From Nannobrachium achirus (Eukaryota; Chordata; Actinopteri; Myctophiformes; Myctophidae), in the NCBI GenBank assembly GCA_963921795.1, contig OY997645.1:28019659-28083658 (forward strand): a DNA stretch of 64,000 bases. The letters run 5' to 3'. Made by a program: the position numbers and the translations under genes. The notes below the pieces were generated by a model. The model was given only the letters and a program-made list of their open reading frames with translations, did not search any database and was not told the DNA's origin. This document shows, in pieces, positions 33,934 through 46,815 of this stretch; the stretch's first letter is position 1; each line of letters opens with the position of its first letter.

Positions 33934-34500
33934 CATATGTCCAAAAACTGTTACTTTTCAGGTTCCAAACTCAAAGACAGCAGATCTACAAGCTTCTGGA
34001 TCTGCTACTTAACTTTCTTGTTAAGTTTTTTTGTGTGAATTACAATAAATGAAAAATTGCTGTGTTGATTTACAATAAATGAAAAACTGCTGTGTTGAAT
34101 TACAAGAAATGAAAAACTGCTCATATGTCCAAAAACTGTTAATTTTCAGGTTCCAAACGCAAAGACAGCAGATCTACAAGCTTCTGGATCTGCTACTTAA
34201 CTTGTCTTACTTGTTACGTTTTTTAGTGTGAATTACAATAAATGAAAAATTGCTGCGTTGATTTACAATAAATGAAAAACTGCTCATATGTCCAAAAACT
34301 GTTACTTTTCAGGTTCCAAACTCAAAGACAGCAGATCTACACACTTCTGGATCTGCTACTTAACTTACTTGTTAAGTTTTTTGTGTGATTTACAATAAAT
34401 GAAAAACTGCTGTGTTGAATTACAAGAAATGAAAAACTGCAGTGTGAATTACTATAAATGAAAAACTGCTGTGTTGAATTACAATAAATGAATTGGTGTT
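33934..34500. repeat. Tandem array of a hairpin-bearing unit (about 3 copies, 163-188 bp)
   Basis: Units start CATATGTCCAAAAACTGTTA at 33934, 34122 and 34285. Each holds AGCAGATCTACAAGCTTCTG followed by GATCTGCT, then repeats of TACAATAAATGAAAAACTGC. Confidence 0.8.
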
Positions 34501-34754
34501 AAGTGGTCAGATCGAATCAGCTCTCTCCACCGGCAGAGACATAGAATGCTCAGATTACAGCTTAAAATGTGAGACAGAAAGGACAAGAAAACCAACGGAA
34601 CACTTGCTTTAGGCTATGGACCAGAGGCGACGTTTCACAAACGAGACAGATGGTGACAACAATAAACAAAAAACGTAAGCCCTAGGTAACAGCTTAAATA
34701 GACCCTTATAGATCAGCTATTTTCAATATTTAAAAAGAAAACATGATATATAGG

Positions 34755-35224
34755 CAGGGTTTCCTGCAGCACTTTACAGGCCAGGCGCCCCGCCCGGCCT
34801 GAAAACCCCCCCGCACCCCCAAGGGACTAAAAAAAAAAAAAAAAAAAAAGGGGGGTTTTTTTTTTTTCAAAGATTTTTTTTTTCTCAAAAAAAGTTTTTG
34901 GACCTCCAACAATGTACTAGGCATGATCGCGATCGCGAAATTGCATGTTTAACCCCCATACCAACCCTATCTTTCAAACATGGCAGCCATGTTTGTTTAC
35001 ATTTGAAGAAAACATAAGGGCTGGTATCTCCTGAATGCCTATTCAATGTTGAATAAATGTGAATGATAGCATGTAGTTGTGTTTTCCGTCATCATGGGCA
35101 CATTCATGTGTTTTTTATAGGGCAAAATAAGAATTAATATAAAAAATTACGTGAATTAATTACTCGAATTAATTAATTAATTATCAAAAAAATTCTGCGC
35201 ACGCGCGAACTGCAGGAAACCCTG
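34755..35224. mobile_element. Repeat with 15-bp inverted ends (CAGGGTTTCCTGCAG)
   Basis: CAGGGTTTCCTGCAG at the left and its exact inverse at the right, with ATAGG next to both ends. It contains poly-A/poly-T tracts and AATTAATTAA. Probably a non-autonomous DNA element. Confidence 0.65.
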
Positions 35225-35637
35225 ATAGGGACACCAGGTTGAAAGTGGATAATTAATGTATGTATCTGGTTTCAGTGAAATTATGCCTGTGGCCAAGTTG
35301 ACACCAAGTATTGTCTGTCACTAGGAATGAATATATGAATTACTATAGTAGTGCCAAAATGTAGGCCATTTATAACAGTTCAATGTCATTTTGAGAAGAG
35401 ACAATTAGGTCAGATTTACAGTAAATTTGGTTGTAGAACCATGATGGTTTGTTTCTCATGACTCTTCTAATGGACCAGTGCCAAATACATATCAATTTGT
35501 GGGTCCTTGACATGAAAAGGTTTGAGTGCCACTGTTTTAGGAAACACTTGTTAACGACCACAACACAATCATTATATATTCTACAGTAATATTCCCCCTT
35601 AAAGACTCTCAATGACTCATCACCATGTCTAACTGCA

Positions 35638-37062
35638 TTATTCCACGGTTACACTGACCTTCCTTGGTAACATCTTCACAGAACCCATAGTTAAAATGCT
35701 TGGAAAGAGTGTCTCAGTGAACGTGTGTGTGAAGGTGTATATGTGTGTGTTAGTATCAAGATCGGAGAATGACAACCTTCCTTCATTCCAGTCCAGCTGG
35801 ACTCTGATCCTCTGAGGTTTCTGCGTCAGTGTGAGGGAGAGCTCAGTGCCTGACTCTGGTGGGGGGAGTGCCATGTATTTACCTTCAATAAACCCTATTC
35901 TCCAGTATTGACCCTCAACCTCACGTCCCCTTCCCTTCCTCTGGTAAGACTCTGCTAAGACACCCAATCTCCATTCTGCATCGTCTCCAACCTCAACATC
36001 CCAGCTGTGAGTCCCCGAGTTAAAGCCCTCAGAACCAAGGACAAAACCCCAGTAGTCAAACCTCTCTGGGTTGTTAGGAAGCTGCCGTCTCCATTCTATA
36101 TGTCTCACTCTGGTCAGATCATCAGACAGGACGTATAGGGGATGGGCAGTGTTGGGGTCAAGAATGACAGGAGTGTAGGAGACAATGTCCTTCATCTTGT
36201 TCCAGACTCTGAAGGTCAGGTTTCCCAGGTGTTTGGTCATGTCTATCTGTGGTCCTAAGACCAGCTGTGGGTCCTGCAGTGTGAACTGGAATCTATCCAT
36301 TGTGGTCTTGTAGTTCTGCAGGAATGAGTTGTCTTCAGCACTCAGCTCCTCCGCTATGGCTATGATGTTGTTTGTGAGGGTTAATTTGTCACTCTTCAGG
36401 ACATCAATCTTGTCCTTCATCATCTGACTCTTCTGCTGCTCTTCCTCCCTCAGTGCAGTGATGCTGGCCTCCTCTTCCTCTTGTAGAAACTGATGCATCT
36501 TCTTAAACTGTTCCTTAATCTGCGTCTCTGTATGCCGGGCCTCGAGCTCGAGCAAAGTAAGTGTTTGGTCACTTTTCATTTCAACTTCATCAAAATCCTC
36601 CAGTTTCCACCGTAAAGGCTTCAGTAATTTCCGCACTTTCTTCTTGAGCTCCAGAGCAGCTTCATCGATGGGTCTGAAACTGTGGTTGGTGTGTTTTATT
36701 GAATCTCGACACACAAGACACACTGGCTGTTCACATTCCAGACAGAACAGTTTGAGTTTCTCATCATGCAGACTGCAGAGATCCTCAGACCCAGATGAAG
36801 TTCTCTTACGTTTTGAAGCTCTCTCTCTCTCCTGTATGAAGGCCTCACACACGCTCCTCAGAGCCAGGTTACGGGGTAGATGATCTGTTGGATGTATTTC
36901 TCTACAAACAGGACATTGCTTTATTCCCCTCTGTAGCCAACATTGCTGTAGACAAGCATTACAGAAGCTGTGGCTACATGACAGGAGAACAGGATCTTTA
37001 AAGATGTCACGACATACTGGACAGGAAAACTCCTCTTCTGGAAGAGACGACGTGGAAGCCAT
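35638..37062 (-). CDS. TRIM-family E3 ubiquitin ligase, intronless (474 aa)
   Basis: Single open exon. The C3HC4 RING is C14-x2-C17-x11-C29-x-H31-x2-C34-x2-C37-x12-C50-x2-C53. A B-box type 2 follows at about 95-136 (CSLHDEKLKLFCLECEQPVC). A coiled coil rich in Glu/Lys covers about 140-255 and a C-terminal PRY-SPRY (B30.2) domain covers about 290-474 (LDPNTAHP, WGFVLGSEGFNSG, WDVEV, RIRVQLDWNEGRLSFSD). This layout is class IV TRIM. Large fish-specific expansions of such genes (TRIM35-like, TRIM39-like, 'zinc-binding protein A33-like') are usually about 460-480 aa. The RING should recruit E2~ubiquitin and the SPRY should bind a target; the target is unknown. The Met follows CTAA and leaves no room for an upstream RING. 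A (CA)n tract lies about 175 bp upstream. I cannot assign an ortholog. Confidence 0.92.
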   Translation of the reverse strand: MASTSSLPEEEFSCPVCRDIFKDPVLLSCSHSFCNACLQQCWLQRGIKQCPVCREIHPTDHLPRNLALRSVCEAFIQERERASKRKRTSSGSEDLCSLHDEKLKLFCLECEQPVCLVCRDSIKHTNHSFRPIDEAALELKKKVRKLLKPLRWKLEDFDEVEMKSDQTLTLLELEARHTETQIKEQFKKMHQFLQEEEEASITALREEEQQKSQMMKDKIDVLKSDKLTLTNNIIAIAEELSAEDNSFLQNYKTTMDRFQFTLQDPQLVLGPQIDMTKHLGNLTFRVWNKMKDIVSYTPVILDPNTAHPLYVLSDDLTRVRHIEWRRQLPNNPERFDYWGFVLGSEGFNSGTHSWDVEVGDDAEWRLGVLAESYQRKGRGREVEGQYWRIGFIEGKYMALPPPESGTELSLTLTQKPQRIRVQLDWNEGRLSFSDLDTNTHIYTFTHTFTETLFPSILTMGSVKMLPRKVSVTVE

Positions 37063-37235
37063 TTAGTCTCCGAGTGAAGCTACAAACGCTCTGCTCAATA
37101 CAGGAAGTCAGTCAGTGGTGGTAACACTTCCTCCTCTAGAATGTTCCCTGAGGTTTACTCTCACTGTGAATGGTGGTTGTTGTTAAAGCAGCAGGTTCCA
37201 GTGGTCTGGGTCAGTATTCCCTCCTGTAGCTGCGG

Positions 37236-37337
<102 letters not shown>

Positions 37338-37689
37338 TAGTCATTAAAGTAATACACACAACATATGCTCCAAACATATTGTATTGGTTGAATGAGATGT
37401 ATCAACGTCAGAAGAGGACACTCCTGCTCAAAGTGGACATTCTGGACAATATTTCATTTTCATGGTAAGGTGTTGTCAGCTTGTACATCTGGTGTATTTG
37501 TCAAGTGAGGAGTGTAAATACCAACCTGTGCGTTAACTGCGTTGTCTCAGGTAGTATTGTGATCCTGGAGGATTTTAACTGTTCCCTCTCAACACTGATT
37601 CCTTGACACTTCCTATATTTGAAAGCATAAAAAGAATAGGCCTTCGTTAAAGAAATGTATAACCAAATGCAATAACATATACCTCGGCA

Positions 37690-38185
37690 ATTGACAAAAC
37701 ACGGAAGACTCTAGGAGGTGCACTCATTCTGCCCCTCATTGACTATGGAATCCTCGTATGGTATCGTGACGCCCCAATTGCCTTAAAGTAAACTCAAAGC
37801 TCCAAATACAACAAATTGATTAGGGTCTTACGTGGCCATCCTCCCCAGGCCCACCTCACTGTTTACGACTTTATACGAGTGGGGTGGCTCAAAGTAGCTT
37901 ACAGAGTACAGCATCTTTCTGGGCCTGGTGTGTACAATATACACTACACCACCAAGATACCCATGTACGTGACAAAATACTTTAAAAACGTCAAGGATGT
38001 CTACAATTACAACACATCACGTTCAACACAGATTTGAATCTAAAAAAGGCTCAAAATCGTTCTCCTGCTATACCACTAAAAGGTGGAACGCCCTACCACA
38101 AGCCCTAAAGGAGTATAAATCCCTAACCTCCTTCAAAATCGGTCTGAAAGGTCACCAACAGACAGCTTCTACTCGAAACATGTAA
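37690..38185 (+). mobile_element. LINE 3' fragment (ORF2 C-terminus, decayed)
   Basis: Frames read IDYGILVWYRDAP, VLRGHPPQAHLTVYDFIRVG and TKRWNALPQALKEYKSLTSF. The last matches the 'WN.LP..I....SL..FK' C-terminus of many non-LTR retrotransposons. Interrupted by stops and frameshifts. Confidence 0.75.
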
Positions 38186-38811
38186 ACAGACCAAGCCTAC
38201 TTACCTCCCTTTTTATTTTTTCCTTTTCTTTATTTGTTGTATATAGCGTAATGACTGCTTCTTTTTCTTTGAAATTGATGATCCTATGCAAAGTATTGAT
38301 CTATCCATCTGTCTTTCAATGTAATATGAGATACAAAAAGTGGTTCCTCCTATGTAAATAAGCTGAAAAGCTAACTAGGATTTTCTTTACGTTGACCTTG
38401 TACCAGTGATTTGTACGGTCATGAAACTGCAAATTCTAATAGCGTATTGGTTGGACAGTTAAAGGGGCTGTTCAGGGAAATAAGCTATTTGTTTATATAC
38501 ATATTGTACATGTAGAATGGTTATTTCTAAATCCCTGTTAAAAAAATTGGAACTGTATCTTACAGCATTGTAGAATAAGACCACTTTCCTTTTTTTAATC
38601 ATGTCTGGGATAGCATATTTTCAGGCTTTCAACCTCGTACGTAAATAACGTATCACGGTAATACTGTAATATGTAATGAGCCTACTGTACTTTTAATTGG
38701 CTACTGTATCAGCCTCAGATCAGATACAGCTGCGCCAGTTCATGCTTGTATGGTTGGGTTGCTAAGCTAATCTGTGCTGATGAGCCTGTGTTCTGTGGCT
38801 CTCTTCCGTCC

Positions 38812-38815
<4 letters not shown>

Positions 38816-38855
<40 letters not shown>

Positions 38856-38944
38856 CACGGCACAGCAGCACTGTCGGTACAGACTCAGAGTGACAGAGAC
38901 AGAAAGAGAGAGGGAGACAGACAGGAGAAAGTGGAGCAGCTTGC

Positions 38945-39024
<80 letters not shown>

Positions 39025-39025
39025 G
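38816..39025. repeat. (CA)n blocks and (CG)n run
   Basis: CA from 38816 to 38853 and from 38947 to 39010, then alternating GC from 39011 to 39025. Alternating purine-pyrimidine throughout, a Z-DNA-prone arrangement. Confidence 0.95.
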
Positions 39026-39212
39026 TGTGCGGATGTGCGTGCGTGTGCGTGTATTAATCCACCACGGATCCGCGGAGTTCGGTTAGCATAAGCTATGCTA
39101 AGCATTGCTTAGCTAGCTAAGCATAGCCTTGTTATGCTAACTCTAACTGCTAGCAAGCTCCTCTCTTTCGCTCTCTTTCTGTCTCTGTCTGTCTGTGCCG
39201 CTGCGCAGTGTC

Positions 39213-39244
<32 letters not shown>

Positions 39245-39329
39245 GTACGTGCGCGTGCATGCCTGCCTCCCTCTGGCGCAGCCCACTGACACTATGTAGC
39301 CAATCACAATACAACATGTGTGTGACAGT

Positions 39330-40260
39330 GGTTGAAAAAGTACTCAAATGTTCTACTTGAGTAAAAGTATCACTACTGCAATTTAGAAGTACTCTGTTAC
39401 AAGTAAACGTCCAGGATTCAATTCCATTTATTTGAGGAAAGGAATTGTATTGGTATTGGAAAAAGTATTGGTATCCTAAAACGTTTTTAAAAATACTTAT
39501 TATGCAGTATGTCTCATTTCAAGTTTTCAAATGTATAAAAATATTTTGAAATCAGATCTACAAGCAAGCCCGACACATTGTGAGCTTTTTACTTTAAAAA
39601 AATAATAATAATAATAATAATAATACTCAAGTAAAGACAAAGTACCTGAGTACAAAGTACTTGAGTAAATGTACTTAATTACTTTATTTTTGAGTAAATG
39701 TACTTTAGTGCTTTTTTTTTTTTTCACTGAAAACCAAAGCAGACACCTCTGTGAATGGGCGTGGCTTCATACTGCACACAGGCCACGCCCCTACAGTCCT
39801 TGGCCAGAAAGGCCAGAAAAATATGTATTGGATTTGACAGATTTTGAAACAAAATTTTTCATACTTATTGATTTTTTTCATGATTAAAATTTTGTCTGTT
39901 GGTTAATAATACATTACTCTGTTGTGTGACAAACTGGGAATACCCTTGTTATCATCTTTATTTGACTGAACAGTCCCTTTAAGTAAGTAAACATTTTTTA
40001 CTTGAGTAAAAAATATTGGCAGCAAAATATACTTGCTCACTATGCAGAAATAAATGAATATACAAAGAAGAAGGTAGTTTTTTTAACGACTGCAGTTGAA
40101 TTAAAAGAACAATATTGTCCTCTGGGATTTAGTGAAGTAGTACTGTATGGAAAAGTGAAACTGTAAATACTAAAGCCAAGGTACCTCAACATTGTACTTG
40201 AATACAGTACTGAGACGTAAATTCACTTACTTCCTTACTCCATTGTTTGTGTAGGTGTAA
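39330..40260. repeat. hAT-related 'AGTAAAAGTA' repeats
   Basis: At least two diverged copies of the family seen at 17702-18407 (for example TACTTGAGTAAAAGTATCAC and CTGTTACAAGTAAACG), in opposite or broken pieces. No gene. Confidence 0.6.
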
Positions 40261-40289
40261 AACCGCAAAACAACAACTCGCAGCAGATT

Positions 40290-40790
40290 TAGCCCTGAAT
40301 ACAGGACTCTCATATACATGAGAGTCCTGGTGCCGCCTCAACATGAGGAGTAGTGGGCAATCGAGCCCTTAACGGTTTGAGCTAGGAACGTCAGATTTAA
40401 AAAATAAAGTGCTTACCTAAGCCAACTTTGATAACAATTTGACGCCGCACAACGTTCATTACACGCCGCTACCGGATTGTTGAATAAAAAGCATTTTTGT
40501 CCGAAATTATTTTGCTTAACATAGGACGTCCGCCTCTAGTGGACAGTCGCGTCATCTCCGGTTGATCATTGTAGTGAACGGAGATGATGCGATTATTCAA
40601 CAACCGGGGAGCGGCGTGTAATGAACGTTGTGCGGCGTCAAATCGTTAGCAAAGTTGGCTTGGGTAAGCAGTTTATTTTTGAAATCTGACGTTCCTAGCT
40701 CAAACCGTTAAGGGCTCGATTGCCCACTACTCCTCATGTTGAGGCGGCACCAGGACTCTCATGTATATGAGAGTCCTGTATTCAGGGCTA
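40290..40790. mobile_element. Foldback element with about 190-bp arms and 10-bp TSD
   Basis: Ends TAGCCCTGAAT / ATTCAGGGCTA. Long inverted arms cover TGCCGCCTCAACATGAGGAG and AACGTTCATTACACGCCGCT. GCAGCAGATT flanks both sides (40280-40289, 40791-40800). A TSD of this length with long TIRs fits a Mutator-like element; no transposase inside. Confidence 0.8.
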
Positions 40791-41852
40791 GCAGCAGATT
40801 CAGAGATTATGTACAAAGACAGCCGCGTACAGACTGTAAAGAAATGACTTAAGTAAATCAAATGTCCATATTAACAAACAACACTACATGTATATTCTCT
40901 TTCAAACGTATGAACTTAAGACACACAACAAACCTCTGCTTTGCTCTCTTGACTCCCGCGCCTCCCGCGCTGTTGTGGTGCAGCCACTAACAGTGTCCGT
41001 GTGGCTGCCCTGACATCACACTATTAGTTCCGGGCAGATTCAGAAACATCAGCAACCAGAAGCAGTGCTGAGCACAGGATGGGGTTGCACCACCACCTCC
41101 ACCCGCAGGCTGCCCTGGTCCATTGGAAACATTGCTACAAGCAAGTACACTAGTCTCTATGGTCCACACAGCCAATATGTCCTAGCATAGTAGCATGATT
41201 TGGTTAACAGAGATCTGGTAGCCTGATTTCAGACTCTGCGCTGGAGCTTAAGAGTCTGAGCCTGAGCCATTGTGTTGAGATTTCAAAGGGGAGGGGATTT
41301 AAAATTTGAAATTCCCAATCACAAGCGATCTGGTGGGAGGGTTGTGTTTGACTTTTGCACACAAAACAATCCCTCCTCCCCCTCCCCTCAATGACATGCA
41401 CCCAACAGGTCAGTGTCTTTGATGTTTCACTGATTAGAGAGAATCACTAACGAGCTACTCGACACTTGTATGGCTCAATCAATGCCTGCAGTTCGGAGTC
41501 CTTTTGAAGTTCAAAGGGAGCAATTAAGAACTCTGGTGAGCCACGCAGCCACCCCTCCCTCCACTGTTTCTGTAGATTTTTTTCCGTCTTGCTTTGAATT
41601 CATTGGTCGGTTCGCCAAGATACGGCTTTGAACCGAATCAAGAGACTCGTCATATGACATATCCAGACCAAGAGATGCAGTTCACTCAGAGAGTGGGCGG
41701 GTCTATTGGCTGGAGCCAGGCTAGAGATCTGGCAAAGTTGACTTTAGTCTGATGTATCCTACATTGCCCACTAGACGGCAGTAGAATACAGAGAAAGTTT
41801 ATGAGGCAGCTCACACATTAAGCTCATCATCTCTGTCTTTTACACATCTTGT

Positions 41853-42095
41853 CTGTCAGTATCATGGTTAGTATCATGTCAGTATCATGGTTAGTATCAT
41901 AGTCAGTTCATTGTTAGTATCATGCAGTATTGTCAGTATCTTGTCAATATCATGGTCAGTATCATATCAGTATCATGTCAGTATGGTCAGTATCATGGTC
42001 AGTATCATCATGCAGTGTCATGTCAGTATCATGGTTAGTATCATGATGTCAGTGTCATGGTCTGTATAATGCAGAATCATGTCAGTGATAAGTAT
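41853..42095. repeat. Imperfect minisatellite, CAGTATCATGGTTAGTATCAT-type units
   Basis: About 240 bp of irregular repeats of GTCAGTATCATG and variants with TCATGGT / CATGATG spacers. Confidence 0.85.
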
Positions 42096-43146
42096 CATTA
42101 CGGTTGTCCCCACTCCCCAATACAGAAGTGTGTTTTTTTGTTTTTTTGCTGGTTCTGATTGGTGTTTAGTGCATGCAGCATTCAGATGTAGCACCCATCT
42201 AAGGACAATCTTCAGGGTCCAGTATTCACAGCTGTATAGGAGAACAGACTCTACAGTCGCAGAGATAGTTTTGTGAAGTATTTTTCAAGGTGTGACAACA
42301 AAGCCTTTCTCATTCTGATTCTGACTGAGGTTACCTTTATATTAGGAATACCAGGTGAATATCAAGTCAGATTTTCAGGTAGGTTGTGATGATTTAGGAG
42401 AGAATGTAAACAAATGCTACATCTAAAAATAAAGCCATTAACCTCTATGCAGGTCTATTTATTCATGCTATATCATGGCCCAAAGCTGTCAATAGACAAT
42501 GACATGTATTGACGCTGGTATGATCATTTGATGATATACATTACACACAGTATATATAGGATGACAACCAGCCTACAATAGGATTACACTAAAATAACAT
42601 TTCATTCATTAACTCTTTCTGTGCCAAATGCCAAAATGGCTCCAAGGTTCATGTGCCACCCATGATTTTTGAATTTTTTTTGAATTTTTTTGAAAATTTT
42701 GATTTTTTTTATTGATTTTTTTTTTATGCAAAAAACTCAAAAGACGTCAAAGACGTCATTGGCACTGAACGCCTTTGAAAAAAAAAACGTCAAGAGACGT
42801 CATTGGCACATAAATCCCGGCTTGCATGCAGCTTTAATTATATTTTTGATTTCATCTTAAATTAATTAGTTATCATTCAACTTTGCACATAACCTTTGTG
42901 GGCACTGGGCAGAATGCAGTACAGCCTAAGTCATATTATGGTATAAGTTGAAAAGTCACATAAAAACATAATAATATTGAATTGAATAGGTTTAAAAAGA
43001 CTGTGATACATACAACATCAATAATTCATGTGAAGGACATTGATTCACACAATTGTGGGCAGTTCATGCGGTGTGAGACTTTTTCACATTATTGGAATAG
43101 TTGGGAATGTGACATGATGCATGCTCACCCAGTCACTTCAGTCAAC

Positions 43147-43204
43147 CACACACACACACACACACGCAAACACGCACACACGCAAACACACACACACACG
43201 CACA

Positions 43205-43277
<73 letters not shown>
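43147..43277. repeat. (CA)n microsatellite with CG interruptions
   Basis: 131 bp; the first 65 bp contain GCAAACACG-type breaks and the rest is perfect CA. Confidence 0.96.
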
Positions 43278-43278
<1 letters not shown>

Positions 43279-43919
43279 ACTCTACGTTTCCCCTGTGCCA
43301 CCTTGTTGTGTTTGTATAATTGGGTGTAATTGCTTGTGAAATGAACAGTAATGTAGGTGAAAAATGGTACACCTGTGGCTGTGGACTTCCAATTTCTTAC
43401 TATGACCTATAGGCTAATGCAGAATCAGATTTCTTTATTTATTTTACTACTGTAATGTCTACAATAGTATCAGGCATTGGGTTGTTGGGACACAGGTATC
43501 CTTGTCTGTCTATCCATTCTAAACCCAAATCTTTATTCTGTCCTCACATAATCAATCTGCATCTTCTCATCTGTTTTTCCCTCCCTATTGTTTTTACGAG
43601 GACACAAAATATAATTTTCCTAGTACAGGAGCCATGGGTGTCACAAGGTGGGGGGAGTGGGACTGAGTTACTAGGGCCCTTACTAGGGCCTTAATTATTA
43701 CTAGGGCCTTAATTATTTTATCCACAACTTTCCAACATCCCATCGTTCATTGCACAGAATGTGCAGGCAGCTTCCGGCGCCGCAGCCGAGAGTGATCTAC
43801 AAGCTCACAACGGTTGCATCTGCAACGCGACGTGAGCTTGTATGTCTGCTGTTAACCGGAGGTGTTCCGCAAATAATGCTACAGTAAATTCTTGCGGAAA
43901 CAGGTGGATACTTTAGCTA

Positions 43920-44310
43920 TTGAAAAATAGCAGATATAAAAGCTCACAGCGCAGCACTGAGTGCCGCGCTGCAAGCATGTAAATCTGCTATTTTTTAAAA
44001 GTCGTGAAAATGTGTGCAAATCTTTGAATATATATTTTTAAGCGAACATTTGTATTTTTGAGATGGGGGTCCGTGGCCAAATACCTATCACGTGAAAAAG
44101 TTTGAGCCCCACTGACATAGATGATATAGAAACATAGGTTTTTCAAAAAACCTAGAAGGATTTGACCTTTTCACGATTTTTCAAAAATAGCAGATCTACA
44201 AGCCCGCAGCGCGGCACTCGTGACGCGCTGTGAGCTAAGCTTGTAGATCTGCTATTTTTCAATAGTTAAAGCGCAAAATAATGCGTTCCCAGTCTAAATG
44301 GGTTAAACCC
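43920..44310. repeat. Double hairpin repeat
   Basis: Two palindromes (43925-43995 and 44183-44262) with AAAAATAGCAGAT arms, joined by GTGTGCAAATCTTTGAATAT and a GGGGGTCCGTGGCCAAATAC segment. The same flanks recur at 18600-19000, 48350-48490 and 63020-63330. Confidence 0.75.
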
Positions 44311-44329
44311 CTCCCCCTATGAAGAACAT

Positions 44330-46190
44330 TCATGGGGGGCCCTCACTGAATCTTTGTGCAGGGCCCAGAATTTGGTGCAGCAGCCACCCTCACCCACACT
44401 TCTATCCTGCTTTCTAAACAAAGGTTAAAGACTCTTGCTGCGTGCACACACACTGTTGGATGAGCTTTAGAACTATATTTTCTTTGCCTTTGAAAAACCT
44501 TTTAAAATATTTCAAACAGTCAATCTACATTGACACGTTGTGAACTTGTACGTGAGCTATTTGAACTATTTACAAATGTTTTTCAAAATAGTAAAACAAG
44601 GCAAAGAAGTTTTAGGGATAAGGCATGGACGGAAAATATGGCCCACACTCTTTTTCTTTTTGAATATCAAGGCAGATGTTATGCAGGTGCACTGCATACC
44701 ATCTGCCATAAATGTAATCTTGTCTGATGCAAGCAGTGTTGGTGAAGTTACTTTGAAAGCGTAACTTGTACAGTTACAAGTAACTCACCATGGCAGTAAC
44801 TTGATCAAGTTAAAGTTCTACCCCTGGAGAAATGTAACTTGTAAAGTTTCAAGTTACATAGAAAAAGTAACTTTTTTTTCTCCAAGCGTTAAATTGAGAA
44901 TGTATTTGGTGTATATGAAACAAAATAGAATATCCTACAAAAAAGTCACATGCCAACAGAAATATGCCTCTCAACTGAGTTTTATACTTTTATTTCAAAA
45001 AGGTTGACATTTTCTTAAACATCTGTGTTCCTAAAATAAAGTTAAACTAGAAGCAGTGCTCTTCCGAGCACAGGTCTCCACCAGGTCAGGTATGCTATTG
45101 TGGCCTCCTGGTGGCGCTGTAATAGGCCAATGTGAAAAGGGTGCCATGTCTTCTTCAGCCTTTAACGGCTGACGCTGCATGCATGATTTGGCATTTTGTT
45201 CCAAAAATGAGTTTGGCAAGAGTTGACCTGCTGGTGGCGCTATAACAGGTCAATGTGAAAAGAGTGGCATGTGTTCCTTGACCTAGTGGGAATGTGCGTG
45301 CAGAATCTCTCTGAAATCACAAGGTGCGTTCATGATTTAAGTCATTTTATTCAAAACGGACGAATCCAGCAAACTTTGGTAGCCAATCTTAGCCAATCAG
45401 GATGGAATATGGAAAATCTGACAGATCCATGTCGATCACATGACTGTAGAGATACTGTCTACCGATTGTCGTGATCTTTGGACAAAACATTTCTCACCAG
45501 GACCAGTTGGGGTTTAGCATTGTTGTTCATATAGCTCACCTAGAATGATGCTTGAAAAATAAGCATTTAAATCTACTGCTGCACTTACATCATTTAATGA
45601 TAGGACAATGTAACATGATGAATTATAAGTGAATGTGTGACTAGAGGATCAGTTCAAAGGCCCCACTCATATATTCTTTGCCACGATAGGGTCATGCTAT
45701 GCTATGGTGGTTTTCTCTTGAGAGGAGTGATTTGGGATTCTGTGTGGATGTATTATCCTGTTTACCATTTACTGAACCTGCCACTGGCTTTAAAGCTAGG
45801 ATAAATAACCACGCCAAGTCTTGCTTTGCACAGAAGGGGAGGCTTTAGTGGGAAGTTTAGATGCCTTTTGAACAATCAGTGTAAGAAAAAGGAAAGACAT
45901 TACAGCTGACATACTGATTTAAGAGTGATTGTGTAAATAAGGTAACATTATTTTGATTAATACATGAAGTTACAATTGTAATGGGAATGGTAAGGAATGT
46001 AGCATTTGAAGGATTATCACAACAGGAAATGGTGAATGCTATTTTTGAGCATGTGTAATATTAATGTGTGATTAATTTTACATCCCATTTGTAATCTGAT
46101 GTCAATTGAAAATGTCACTAACTCTTATATTCTGCCTCTGAACCAACGACTGAAGTGAAATATTAAGCAGCTATCCAGAACAACTACAGT
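44330..46190. other. Gene-free stretch before the receptor pseudogene
   Basis: Contains diverged interspersed repeats, including two TGGTGGCGCT copies near 45110 and 45232 and a GAGATACTGTCTACCGATT segment that also occurs near 6095. No coding exon recognised. Confidence 0.55.
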
Positions 46191-46468
46191 ATGTCCTCCT
46201 GGTACACTTGGCTCTTCGCTGGGGGCCCCCACTCAGTGCTGTCCCTGCTCCTGGTATGGGCGGTGAGCAGAGATGTGGGGATCGGAGTGAAGTTGCAGGT
46301 GGTTCAGACAGCCATGTGTTTTCGGTGGGCTGCCCCAGGGAAAGACATCAGCCTTCAGAGTCTCACACAGGATGGGGATATAGCTATCGGGGGACTCTTT
46401 AATCTACATGACATGCATCCAGCCATAGAGAGTTTTACTAAAGGTCCCCTCTACAAACCTTGCACGAG
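46191..46468 (+). pseudogene. Receptor pseudogene exon 1
   Basis: Starts MSSWYTWLF, with a hydrophobic SVLSLLLVWAV segment, then QDGDIAIGGLFNLHD as in family C receptors, and ends KPCTR at AG|GTACTG. Phase 2. Confidence 0.75.
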
Positions 46469-46815
46469 GTACTGCTTCTCATGTTCACAGTGATTGTTGT
46501 GTTTTGAAGTGTACACACTCTCTGCGATTTTGAATCTTCTGTGCTTTGCTTATTTTGTGTTCACAAATGATCAAATGGCATTTAATGTTTCTTTTCTAAG
46601 ATACACAAATTTACATAACAATGCTTACTGTATTATTCAAAAATATATTTTTATTTTATTTATTCAACAGCATAATATCCAATTTATAGTCAAGATCCTT
46701 TACTGAATATATGGACATTATTTCTCCAAGGGTTTATTTTCCATAATACCCTGTTACAATCAAAAAGCATGGTTACTACTACTACAGCTTTTATCAATCT
46801 CATTCTTTCCTGCAG

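Noticed and set aside
33934..34500. Regularly spaced repeats with palindromic pieces, superficially CRISPR-like
   Set aside because: Eukaryotic context, uneven unit length and spacers that are themselves repeats. A tandem satellite-type array.
36644..36883. Plus-strand open frame inside the TRIM gene
   Set aside because: Antisense shadow of a strongly supported coding exon, with no known domain.
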